Below are positions 56,363 through 64,000 of a stretch of DNA of 64,000 bases, one piece after another. This DNA comes from Mycobacterium kiyosense (lineage in GTDB: Bacteria; Actinomycetota; Actinomycetes; Mycobacteriales; Mycobacteriaceae), in assembly GCA_021654635.1 (NCBI GenBank), contig AP025179.1:5208001-5272000 (forward strand), in the 5' to 3' direction. The position numbers and the translations under genes were made by a program. The notes beneath the pieces are model-generated. The model ran no database searches. It saw only the letters and a program-made list of their open reading frames with translations, and was not told where the DNA came from. How positions within the stretch are numbered: the first letter of the stretch is position 1; the number at the start of each line of letters is the position of its first letter.

Positions 56363-57432
56363 ATCCACCTCGGGTGCTTTGGCTTTCACCGTGGATGCGG
56401 CCGTTGGCCCGCGTTCAGGCCGAGGCGTTGCGGCGCCGCGGTGCTGACGTGCTGCTGGTCACCTCCGATCAGCATCCGGAGTCCGATGCCGCCCGCGCCT
56501 ACGAGCTGGTGCTCGACCCGCGGTTCCGCTCCGCCGCGACGTGGCCGGCCAGCTTCGCCGCCTGGCGCCGCATCCGCGACTTTCAGCCCGACGTGGTGCT
56601 CACCGAGCTGGTGCGCGATCCTCGCTGGATCGCGCTGGCCGGTGGCGTGCCGCGGGTGCAGTTGGTGCACGACGACTGCCCGCATGACGACTCCGAACGG
56701 CGGCCCGTCTACGAGGCGGCTGTCTTCGACCGGTGGGGTGCGCGGTCGACGGCGACGGTTGCCTACAGCCGGTATGTGGCGGCCGGGGTGGCCGACCGCC
56801 GCGACGTGGCGGGCATGCCGGTGCGGGTGGTGCCGCTGACCAGTGACCTGGACCCGCGGCTGGTCCCCGAGCCGGTGGGCGCCGAGCGGCGTCGCGACTT
56901 CGTGATGATCGGCCGGCTCAACCCGTACAAGAACATCGACGTGGTGCTGTCGGCGTGGCAGCGACATGTGGACGGAAGTGGCTGGCGGGGAGACAATCTG
57001 GTCTTGATCGGCGACGGGTCGATCGATGCGCGACGGTTGCCGCGCCACACCGAGTGGCGCTCGGGCAGCTACCGCTATGCCGATGTGCTGCCCACGCTGT
57101 CCGCGGCCAAGGGCTCGCTGGCCCACTACCGGCGCGCCTCGCAGAGCGGGGTGCAGGTGCTCTCCATGCAATTGGGGGTGATGCCTATCGTCTCCGATCT
57201 CGGCGCGCTGCCGGAATACCAGCCTGCCGACTGCCCACCGGTCGACGTCGACGACATAGCTGCTCTGGCAGCCACTTTCGATACGCTCGCCGACCCTGCC
57301 ACCGCCGCTCGGCACGGCCATGCCGCGGCCCGCCACTACGCGCAGAACTATGCCGTCGACCACGCCGCCGAGCGATTGCTCGAGGTGATCGACCAGGCTC
57401 GCCGACCGTGGTGGGCCACCGCCGCTCTCTAG
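56359..57432 (+). CDS. GT4-like glycosyltransferase
   Basis: 357 aa, last gene of the + strand operon. N-terminal acceptor domain (RVLWLSPWMRPLARVQAEAL), then FVMIGRLNPYKNIDVVLSAW, LVLIGDGSIDARR and MPIVSDLGALPEYQPAD of the donor domain. The GTG at 56359 overlaps the upstream stop. A 528-codon frame on the opposite strand across this gene is a shadow. Confidence 0.85.
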   Translation: MNPPRVLWLSPWMRPLARVQAEALRRRGADVLLVTSDQHPESDAARAYELVLDPRFRSAATWPASFAAWRRIRDFQPDVVLTELVRDPRWIALAGGVPRVQLVHDDCPHDDSERRPVYEAAVFDRWGARSTATVAYSRYVAAGVADRRDVAGMPVRVVPLTSDLDPRLVPEPVGAERRRDFVMIGRLNPYKNIDVVLSAWQRHVDGSGWRGDNLVLIGDGSIDARRLPRHTEWRSGSYRYADVLPTLSAAKGSLAHYRRASQSGVQVLSMQLGVMPIVSDLGALPEYQPADCPPVDVDDIAALAATFDTLADPATAARHGHAAARHYAQNYAVDHAAERLLEVIDQARRPWWATAAL

Positions 57433-57450
57433 AGAGCGCGCAATGCGCGC
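57425..57450. terminator. Overlapping palindromes at the end of the polysaccharide operon
   Basis: CTCTCTAGAGAG (57425-57436, perfect) spans the GT stop codon and runs into GCGCGC-aat-GCGCGC (57436-57450). The pair lies between the GT gene and the converging 13E12 pseudogene. It could be a bidirectional terminator, though no T run follows. Confidence 0.45.
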
Positions 57451-57466
57451 CAAGTGTGGCAGCCGG

Positions 57467-58829
57467 CTACGGCACGTCGTCGTCTTCGTTTGGTGGGTAG
57501 CGGCGTTCGGGGTGGTGGAAGGTGTTGATGCGGGGTTGGCCGTGGTCGAGGTGGGTGGGGGTAGCCATTGGGTGTGGCCGCGGCTGGTGGTGTGGGTGGT
57601 CCAGCCTTTGTCGGCGAGGCGGTTGTGGATGCCGCAGGCTAGGGCGAGGTTGGTGATGTGGGTGCTGTGGCAGGTTTGCCAGGCGGTGAGGTGATGGACC
57701 TGGCAGTGGTAGGCCGGGGTGGTGCAGCCGGGGCGGGTGCAGCCGCGATCCCGCGCATACAGCATCAGGCGTTGGGCGCGGTTGGCCAGCCGCTTGGTGT
57801 GGTAGAGGGCCAGCGGTGTGGCGCCGTCGAACAGGGCGAGGTAGGGGTGCGCGGCGCCCGACCAGCGGATCACATCGGACATCGGCACTAAACTGCCGCC
57901 GGCGGTGCGGGCTTTGCCGGTGCCGGCTTCCAATTCGGTCAGGGTGGTGGTGACGATCAGGGTGACCGGCAACCCGTTATGGTGGCCGAGTTTGCCGGAG
58001 GCCAGCAGCGCCAGCAGCCCGGCCTGCAGCCCATCGTGCTGACGCTGAGCCGTGGTGCGGGTGTCGCGGCGGACCGCCTCGGCATCGGGCTCGCCCTCGT
58101 CGATGTGGGGCAGGTGGTCGTCGGGGTTGGCGATGCCGGGGGCGGCCAGTTTGGCCCAGGCGGCTTGCAGGGCGGCGCGCAGCGCGGGGTGATCCAGCCG
58201 GTGAGTTTGGACATGCCGTCGGGGTCTTGTTTGCCCAGACTCAGGCCGCGCTTTTTCGCGCGTTCGTCGTCGGAGAATTACCCGTCGGGGTGCAGGTAGG
58301 TCAGTAGTGCGGTGGCGTAGTCGGCGACCTCGTCGGGCCGGGTGGCGGTGGCTTGGTCGGCCAGGTCGGCTTCGGCGTGTTCGCGGGTGCCGGCGTCGAT
58401 GTCGGCGGGCAGGTGTGTGAAGAAGTCGCGGATTTCCGCCACGTGCTCACTGCCGATGCGGCCGCGGCGTTGGGCGGCGGCGGTGGCTTCCAGCTTCGGG
58501 GGCAGCGGCTCCCCCGTCAGCGACATCCGGGGACCGAGGTCGGCGGCGTCGGCGATGCGCCGGCTGGCCTGGGCGCGGGTGATGCGCAGCCGGTCGGCCA
58601 GCGTATTGCGCAGGGTGTCGCCCAGCTCCTCTTTGGTGGCGGTGCCCAACTGGTTGAGCAGCTGATGCTGCGGCACCGGCAACCGCCGCGCCACCGTCTC
58701 GAGCCGCTCCAGGATCGCCATCCGCTCCGGAGTGGTGAGCACATCAAAGCTCAACTCGCACAACCGCTCGACGGCCGCATCACACGCGTCGAGGACCTCG
58801 ACTATCTCCGCACGCGTGTTCGCAAGCAT
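57467..58829 (-). pseudogene. 13E12-type HNH endonuclease repeat gene, broken
   Basis: DUF222-HNH protein of the REP13E12 type, about 454 codons. The N-terminal domain reads [20 protein letters not shown] and [19 protein letters not shown]. The C-terminal HNH has GCTRPGCTTPAYHCQVHHLT. Three lesions: an in-frame TAA at 58278-58280 (YLHPDG-stop-FSDDERAKK), a missing base near 58184 (GWITP-ALRAALQAAW), and a missing base near 57553 (WLPPP-HLDHGQPRINTFHHP). The natural stop is TAG at 57467-57469. Copies of this family in M. tuberculosis are attachment sites for phiRv1-like phages, as I recall. Confidence 0.85.
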
Positions 58830-58985
58830 GTTCGAATACTATCCCCGCCCGGCGACACCAGCCCGGCCGTCACCCACCCGAAAGCCAGCCTGTAGACCAA
58901 AGCCCAACTGTGGACAACCCACGCCGGCGACCCCCCACGGACCGCGTAGAAGAACAAGCGGCACAGCAGATTTCAATCCACCCAA

Positions 58986-59036
58986 GGTGATATCACCGGC
59001 GATATCGCCCCTGGACATCGGGACAACATCGGGACA
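58986..59036. repeat. Back-to-back 12-bp palindromes and an 11-bp tandem repeat
   Basis: GGTGATATCACC (58986-58997) is followed with no gap by GGCGATATCGCC (58998-59009), both perfect. Then ACATCGGGACA occurs twice in tandem (59015-59036). It lies in the 220-bp gap between the GT4-FkbM gene and the 13E12 pseudogene, upstream of the latter, so operator or recombination-site roles are possible. Nothing else is seen in that gap. Confidence 0.8.
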
Positions 59037-59050
59037 CGACCTCCGAGTCA

Positions 59051-61003
59051 CTAACGGAACCCGGCCACCATTTCCGGTGAGCGCACCGCGCAGAAGTCGT
59101 GCACATATCCCTTGGGCATCGCGAAGGGATGGAACTCACCGGAATTCACCATGTCCATCTGGTCCCGCTGCACGTCGAATTCGGCGATCGGCCGCAACCC
59201 GGACTCCGCGACGTAGAACAGGTGATACCCGAATTCTTCGATCAGCCCGAAGACCTCGGCGATCGGGAACGACAGATGCCGCTGCTCGATTTCGATCAAA
59301 ATCGTTGGGCGGCAACGCTGGAACATCTCCGATCCACCGCGCAGCACCGACATCTCGTGCCCCTCGACATCGATCTTGACGAAGTCGACCTGTAAGTCCG
59401 GCGCCAACACTTCGTCCAGTCGCAGCAACGGCACGTCGATCGTGCACACCTCTACGCCCTGCCCGTCGAATCCGTGGGACAGACTGCCCTGCGCGGTCAC
59501 CTGCCGGTTGTGCTGCGCGGGCACCAACAGTTGCGCGGTACCGACCGTATCGGACACCGCGGCCTGACTGAAATGCACATGAGGCAAGGCCTCGTCGAGC
59601 TTACGCAGCATCGGCGCATTGTCGGGATGCGGCTCAAAGCTGAACAGCTGCCCGCTTTTTCCGACCCGGCGGGCCAGGTGATAGCTGAACAGACCCCAAC
59701 TCGCGCCCACATCAAGCACCGTTGACCCACGGGTGGCGAAGTGGTCAGCCACCGACATGGCTGGGTCCTGGCGCAGCCGGCGACGCCACAACGCCTCCGT
59801 GGCCGTGGCCATTGCGGTGCGGCCGAACACCCGGCCGACGTTGCGCACCGTTACATATTTCGCGGCCCAGTTCGCAACATCGCTGTGCGACAGGCGTTCT
59901 TTCGCTGACAAGTTGCCGCCCTCGGCGGTCGGCACGCACTGGACGTCCGTCCACACCTGATCCAACCGCTCATACCATCGCTGCAGCCCGAAGTCGGCGG
60001 CTCGGGCGCGGGCCGCCTGGGCCAGTTCCGCCCGCAAGGTGTCGTCTTTGAGTAATTCCGTTAGCGCAGCGGCGATTTGGGCGGGGTCGCCGGGCTCTAT
60101 CAGCAGCCCGTTCACCCGGTCGGTGATCGCTTCGCCGATGCTGCCGACCAGTGTCGTCACCGGGGCCAGCCCATAGGCCATCGCCTCCAGCAGTGCCATC
60201 GGCAGGCCTTCGTCGTAGCTGGGCAGCACGAAAACATGTGCGCTGCATAGCAATGAGTCTCTGGCCGCCGGATCAAGCCATCCCGCCACGTGAATTGTTT
60301 CGGACAATCCCGCCGCCCGCACCGCCGCGCGCACTTCGTCGACCTCGCCGTCGCCGGCCAACGTCAGCTGCAACCGACCGCGTAACGAAGAATCAAGCCT
60401 GCCGACCGCGTCGATCAAGTCGTAACTGCCTTTGCGCACGCCTAACCTACCAAGTGAAACCGCATGCACGCGTTCGACATCCGACTGGGCTACCGAGTGT
60501 GACGGCATCGCCACCGCATTGTTGAGCACCCAAATCCGATCCGTGGACACCCCCAGCCGAACGGCGTACTCCTCGACGTGACGCGTACCCAGCACCAGCC
60601 ACCGATCTGCGACCAGCGCCCGTCGCACCAGGCGTTGCACCAGCGCGGGCAGCCGGTCGAACCAGCCGCTGAAGTCATAACTGTGCGCGTGCACCACGGT
60701 GGGCACTTTCACCATCCGCGCCGCCGCCAGCGGCAGCGCCTTGCGCACAACGCTGCCGCCGTGCGCCAGGTGGACGTGCAGGATGTCGGCGCGGCCGCGC
60801 AGCACCAGCCAAGTGGCGCGCACCATTCCGGACACTCCGACCCAACGCCGGTACCAGAACGAGCCCTCGATGTACGTCGGCACCGGGGTGATGCAAATCC
60901 GCGGGTCCGGGTGCGCGGCCATCAGGGTCATCACCGTGGCCATGCCGCCGCGACTGGCCGCCTGTGCGGGCGCCGGGCCGACCACCAGTATCCGTACCGT
61001 CAT
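59051..61003 (-). CDS. Glycosyltransferase-methyltransferase fusion (GT4-FkbM)
   Basis: 650 aa. Residues 1 to about 370 are a GT4 enzyme (ILVVGPAPAQAASRGGMATV, VSLGRLGVRKGSYDLIDAVG, YDEGLPMALLEAMAYGLAPV). From about 425 an FkbM SAM-dependent O-methyltransferase follows (TVLDVGASWGLFSYHLAR, VDFVKIDVEGHEMSVLRGG). One protein could add a sugar and O-methylate it. The ATG overlaps the upstream stop. Confidence 0.92.
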   Translation of the reverse strand: MTVRILVVGPAPAQAASRGGMATVMTLMAAHPDPRICITPVPTYIEGSFWYRRWVGVSGMVRATWLVLRGRADILHVHLAHGGSVVRKALPLAAARMVKVPTVVHAHSYDFSGWFDRLPALVQRLVRRALVADRWLVLGTRHVEEYAVRLGVSTDRIWVLNNAVAMPSHSVAQSDVERVHAVSLGRLGVRKGSYDLIDAVGRLDSSLRGRLQLTLAGDGEVDEVRAAVRAAGLSETIHVAGWLDPAARDSLLCSAHVFVLPSYDEGLPMALLEAMAYGLAPVTTLVGSIGEAITDRVNGLLIEPGDPAQIAAALTELLKDDTLRAELAQAARARAADFGLQRWYERLDQVWTDVQCVPTAEGGNLSAKERLSHSDVANWAAKYVTVRNVGRVFGRTAMATATEALWRRRLRQDPAMSVADHFATRGSTVLDVGASWGLFSYHLARRVGKSGQLFSFEPHPDNAPMLRKLDEALPHVHFSQAAVSDTVGTAQLLVPAQHNRQVTAQGSLSHGFDGQGVEVCTIDVPLLRLDEVLAPDLQVDFVKIDVEGHEMSVLRGGSEMFQRCRPTILIEIEQRHLSFPIAEVFGLIEEFGYHLFYVAESGLRPIAEFDVQRDQMDMVNSGEFHPFAMPKGYVHDFCAVRSPEMVAGFR

Positions 61004-62481
61004 CGGACCGCCTCGGCACCAGCCTCAGCCGGAATCGCTTCGAAATCCTCGTATTCCGGCCGCGGCGCGCGCTGCCGCAAGGTGGCGAAGGCCATCGCGG
61101 CACCCAATGCGACACCGAGTGTCATCGAATTGGCCGGGTCTTCGGGCAGCGGATCGATGACGCACATCACCAACAGCCCAACACTTGTGGCCGCGCTGAC
61201 CTTGGCCGGCACCGACGCGCTGCGTAGCGCCCGCACCAGCGGTGCTAAAGCGAACACCGCAAACCCCAGCATGCCGACCGTACCGGACTTCGCGAGCCAC
61301 CACAGGTAGAAGTTGTGCGCATAGGTCGTGCCCAGCGTCTGGGTGAACTCGGTTGGGTCATCGCCTCCGAAGGGCAGCTGATAGGCATAACCCAAGCCGT
61401 GGCCGAAGACCGGGGCGGCGGCAATCGCCTCGTTGAGATGGCGGTCCTCGGCAAACCTGGCCAGCGTCGAGGGATCCTCGGTGAGCGCGGTACCGGTCGA
61501 CCTGCCGAGCACCCGATGGCTGAAGCCGGTGATCTGATTGGCCAGCCACACCCCCGCTGTGGAGTCCCCCAGCAGGAACAGCGCCAGCGGGATCGTCACC
61601 GCCAGGATGCCGGCGCCGATGAGGGTCAGCCGGGCGGCCCGGCGGACTGCCGACCAGCCCATGCTGGCGAAGAAGGCGACGACGGCGGCGACACCCACCG
61701 ACAGAATGGTGTTGCGCGAGAAGGCCAATACCGCGATCACCAGTGCCGGCAAGCCCAGCGCGAGATACGCCGACGGCCGCACCCGGCCGGCTATCTGAGC
61801 GGCCACCAGCGCGGTCAGCACCGCGATCGCCGGGATGAGGCTGGAGGTGATCACCCGGTTGGCGGCGTCCCCGGTGTCGGCCTGCAGGCTCTCGGTGCGA
61901 CCGGCCAACCGAATGCCGCCGGAGGAGCCCAGGATGGCCATGCCCGCGGAAAACCACAGGGTGAAGGCCATCGCGTGAATCGACAACATAATGTAGTCGC
62001 CGTAGACGATCACCAGCGCGAGGACGAATCCGGCGATCATCTCGAACAGGAAGGTGGACTCTCGCACCACGATCGCAGTGTTGTGGCCGGTCGAAAAACC
62101 AACGGCGGCAAAGTAAATGACCATCAGCCCGAACATGCCGGGCAGCAGGTAGTCGGACATGCGCAGCCGCACCACGGGCAGCACGAAGCAGATCGCCAGG
62201 ATCAGTACCACGTGCGAGGCGTAAATCGACACGGGGCCAATCACTTTGCCTACATGCAAACCTTGTGGCAGCGCCGCGCAGCCCAAAAATAATGCCAGCC
62301 CGATCATCAACTCCGGCTTGGCCCAGTACACGATCAGAAAGAACGTCAGCCCGATCAGCAGGATGCCCTGGGTGGTGTTACGCACCGAAAGTGCGCCGTA
62401 GAGAAAGCACCCGAATACGAACAGCACCAACACGGCCGCAGCCATCGCCAGGCGATGACGACTCCGCAGATAGACGATCAC
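61000..62481 (-). CDS. O-antigen ligase/polymerase-like membrane protein (Wzy type)
   Basis: 493 aa, about 11-12 membrane helices (for example LVLFVFGCFLYGALSV, ALGLPALVIAVLAF). The Wzy_C/WaaL signature is in the large loop: APVFGHGLGYAYQLPFGG and AHNFYLWWLAKSGTVGMLG, with the conserved His. In this locus polymerisation of flipped repeat units is the likely role. GTG start overlapping the upstream TGA. Confidence 0.88.
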   Translation of the reverse strand: MIVYLRSRHRLAMAAAVLVLFVFGCFLYGALSVRNTTQGILLIGLTFFLIVYWAKPELMIGLALFLGCAALPQGLHVGKVIGPVSIYASHVVLILAICFVLPVVRLRMSDYLLPGMFGLMVIYFAAVGFSTGHNTAIVVRESTFLFEMIAGFVLALVIVYGDYIMLSIHAMAFTLWFSAGMAILGSSGGIRLAGRTESLQADTGDAANRVITSSLIPAIAVLTALVAAQIAGRVRPSAYLALGLPALVIAVLAFSRNTILSVGVAAVVAFFASMGWSAVRRAARLTLIGAGILAVTIPLALFLLGDSTAGVWLANQITGFSHRVLGRSTGTALTEDPSTLARFAEDRHLNEAIAAAPVFGHGLGYAYQLPFGGDDPTEFTQTLGTTYAHNFYLWWLAKSGTVGMLGFAVFALAPLVRALRSASVPAKVSAATSVGLLVMCVIDPLPEDPANSMTLGVALGAAMAFATLRQRAPRPEYEDFEAIPAEAGAEAVR

Positions 62482-64000
62482 GCCGGTCCACTGATCTTGG
62501 TGCGGTAAGTCCGGGTGGCAGCCCTGGTGTGGCGGGCGATGCGGGCGTCGGTCAACACCGTGCCCACCACGTCGGCGCCGGCCGCACGCAGCGCGGTCAG
62601 CGCGTCGGAGAGTTCGTCCTCGGTGGTGCGACCGGCCCGGGCCACCAGCACGGTGGCATCCACCGCGCCGCCGAGTAAGCCGGAGTCGGCCGACGCCAGT
62701 ACCGGCGGACCGTCGACCACCGTGCGCTCGAACGTTTTCGCCACGTCGGTGAGCACCTTGTCCAGCACCTCGGGCAGGAAGGCGCTGGTGGGCAACGTCT
62801 CTCGGCGCACCGCACGGGCCGCAAGTACGAATAACCTCGGAATGGACGTCGGTTTGGTTGCCTCGGTGGCGATGTCGGGGTTGGACAGCACGTTGGACAG
62901 ACCCTCCCCCGACTCGACCTTCAACAACCCGGCGATCGTCGGCCGCCGCGGGTCGCCCTCGATCAGCAGCACGTCCTCGCCCAGCTCCGCGAAGGCCCGG
63001 GACAGGTTGATCGCGGTGGTGGTGGTCCCCTCACCGCCGAACGGCGCCGTCAGCAACACCCGGTTGGCGCCGGGTCCAATCGCCCGCAGCAGCCGTGCGC
63101 GCAGGCCCCGCACCGCGTCGTCGAACGAGATGTCGGTGCCGAATCGCGGGGCGTTGCCGCGGTGCCCGGGCAGCTCGGCCAAGGTCGGCAGACCGGTGAG
63201 GTTTTCCAGCTTCGCTCGGTCGCGCACCGTGCGGTCGGCGGCCTCGCGGGTCAGCGCCACCCCGGTGCCCAGCAGCAAGCCGGCCACCAAGCCCATCGCC
63301 ATGTTGCGCACCGGCACGGGCTTGACCGGCTTGTCGGGCACCCCGGGCTGTTCGACGACGGTGGCCCGGGCCATCGGCAGCTGCGACGGCGTCGGTGAGG
63401 CCTGCTGCGTCGGCTCCTGCTGTGCGTCCGGTGCCGCCGTCGGTGCTGCCGTGGTGGCCGAAACCGGCGCCGGCACCGACGCCGACGCCGACAGCGAAGG
63501 AGTGGTGTCACCGGCCTGGGGCTGGTCGGTGGACGGCGCAGCCGAGGGCGACGGCGTGGGCTGCGGGGTCAGCGGTGCGCCGGGGGCTTTGGGAGCACCC
63601 AGCGTGCCGACCATCATGGTGAACTCGTCGGCGACCGCTTTGGCCAGTGCCGCGGCGCGGTTGGGGTCGGTGTCGGTGACGGTGACGGTGAACAGTGTCG
63701 ACTTCGGCGTGAACGCCACCTTGGTTTCGTTCGCCAGGACGTCGGCGCTGACCGGCAGGTGGAAGTGCTCGACCGCGCGTTCGGCCACGGCATGCCCACC
63801 CGCTATCGCCGCGTAGGAGGACAGGCGTTCCTCTGCGGCCTGCGTGCCCTGGTACACCTGCATCAGGTCGGTTTCGCCGGAGAAGGAGAGCAGGACGGTG
63901 GCCGAGGACTCGTAGCTCTTGGTCTGGAACGCGGTGATCGCTGCCGCGCCGGCCAGACAGGCCAGGACCGCCCCCACCACGAGCTTCCAATGCAACAGAA
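62478..64000 (-). CDS. Wzz / BY-kinase-like chain-length protein, 5' end outside window
   Basis: At least 505 aa; the frame stays open to the window edge. A membrane helix (LVVGAVLACLAGAAAITAF), a Wzz-type outer region (KSYESSATVLLSF), a Pro/Ser/Thr/Ala-rich insert of about 80 residues (PQPTPSPSAAPSTDQP), a second helix (AMGLVAGLLLGTGVAL) and a cytoplasmic ATPase domain. The P-loop reads APFGGEGTTTTAIN, with Thr in place of the Walker A lysine (GEGKST). Walker A' is VLLIEGDPRRP and Walker B VVDGPPVL. There is no C-terminal tyrosine cluster (only RTYRTK). It would regulate chain length, probably without normal tyrosine kinase activity. Confidence 0.85.
   Translation of the reverse strand, partial: LLHWKLVVGAVLACLAGAAAITAFQTKSYESSATVLLSFSGETDLMQVYQGTQAAEERLSSYAAIAGGHAVAERAVEHFHLPVSADVLANETKVAFTPKSTLFTVTVTDTDPNRAAALAKAVADEFTMMVGTLGAPKAPGAPLTPQPTPSPSAAPSTDQPQAGDTTPSLSASASVPAPVSATTAAPTAAPDAQQEPTQQASPTPSQLPMARATVVEQPGVPDKPVKPVPVRNMAMGLVAGLLLGTGVALTREAADRTVRDRAKLENLTGLPTLAELPGHRGNAPRFGTDISFDDAVRGLRARLLRAIGPGANRVLLTAPFGGEGTTTTAINLSRAFAELGEDVLLIEGDPRRPTIAGLLKVESGEGLSNVLSNPDIATEATKPTSIPRLFVLAARAVRRETLPTSAFLPEVLDKVLTDVAKTFERTVVDGPPVLASADSGLLGGAVDATVLVARAGRTTEDELSDALTALRAAGADVVGTVLTDARIARHTRAATRTYRTKISGPA

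Noticed and set aside
56386..57972. Long minus-strand open frame (528 codons) opposite the GT4 gene
   Set aside because: Only its first part is the HNH end of the 13E12 gene. The rest is the antisense shadow of the glycosyltransferase, and the true 13E12 stop is at 57467 in another frame.

Overview
The window is high-GC actinobacterial DNA from a Mycobacterium, most likely a slow-growing non-tuberculous species. The evidence is an mce operon, a PE/PPE pair, a 13E12-type HNH gene, and a long block whose gene order matches M. tuberculosis Rv1007c-Rv1026 as I remember it: ppx2, Rv1025, Rv1024, eno, lpqU, mazG, mfd, a TetR gene, tRNA-Gln, glmU, prsA, lpqT, rplY, pth, pks16, ispE, ksgA, rpfB, tatD, metS. 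Compared with M. tuberculosis, this block carries extra genes: a lysA-like gene, an arsC-like gene, a cyclase-LuxR regulator, a P450 and an SDR.

Layout. 1-6978: the end of an mce operon (mceB partial, mceC, mceD, lipoprotein mceE, mceF) and two Mce-associated membrane proteins, all on +, mostly with 4-bp overlaps. 6975-10522: a secreted RsiV/DUF3298-type gene split by a complete IS21-family element (7467-10181, istA-istB), with an 8-bp target duplication. 10568-20273: a minus-strand housekeeping block. 20381-22846: a lysA-like gene, a TetR gene and a gene-free stretch of nested repeats. 22847-26568: tRNA-Gln, glmU, prsA, arsC-like, lpqT. 26573-32070: cyclase-ATPase-LuxR regulator, P450, SDR. 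32262-41680: translation, isoprenoid, rRNA-methylation and resuscitation genes, ending with a PAS protein. 41757-45713: an acetyltransferase, two TetR regulators resembling gamma-butyrolactone receptors, and a PE/PPE pair. 45974-57432 (+) and 64000-59051 (-): two converging operons that together look like a Wzx/Wzy-type exopolysaccharide locus, separated by a broken 13E12 gene.

How the last region would work: RfbF makes CDP-glucose. The RmlC-like epimerase, PIG-L deacetylase and two C-methyltransferases modify deoxysugars. The WbaP-like transferase loads the first sugar on the lipid carrier, and GT26, GT2-GT4, GT4 and GT4-FkbM proteins extend it. The flippase exports the unit, the Wzy-like protein polymerises it, and the Wzz/BY-kinase-like protein would set chain length. 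No 4,6-dehydratase is present in the window. The polysaccharide operon and the PE/PPE pair share a nearly identical upstream element, the clearest sign of a co-regulated, little-described system here.

Caution: at least twelve genes carry single-base frameshifts, mostly one extra C or G in a C/G run. Several of these genes are essential (pth) or conserved (ftsB-like, mceF), so many are probably sequencing errors rather than real decay. Coordinates of those genes cover the whole repaired gene.
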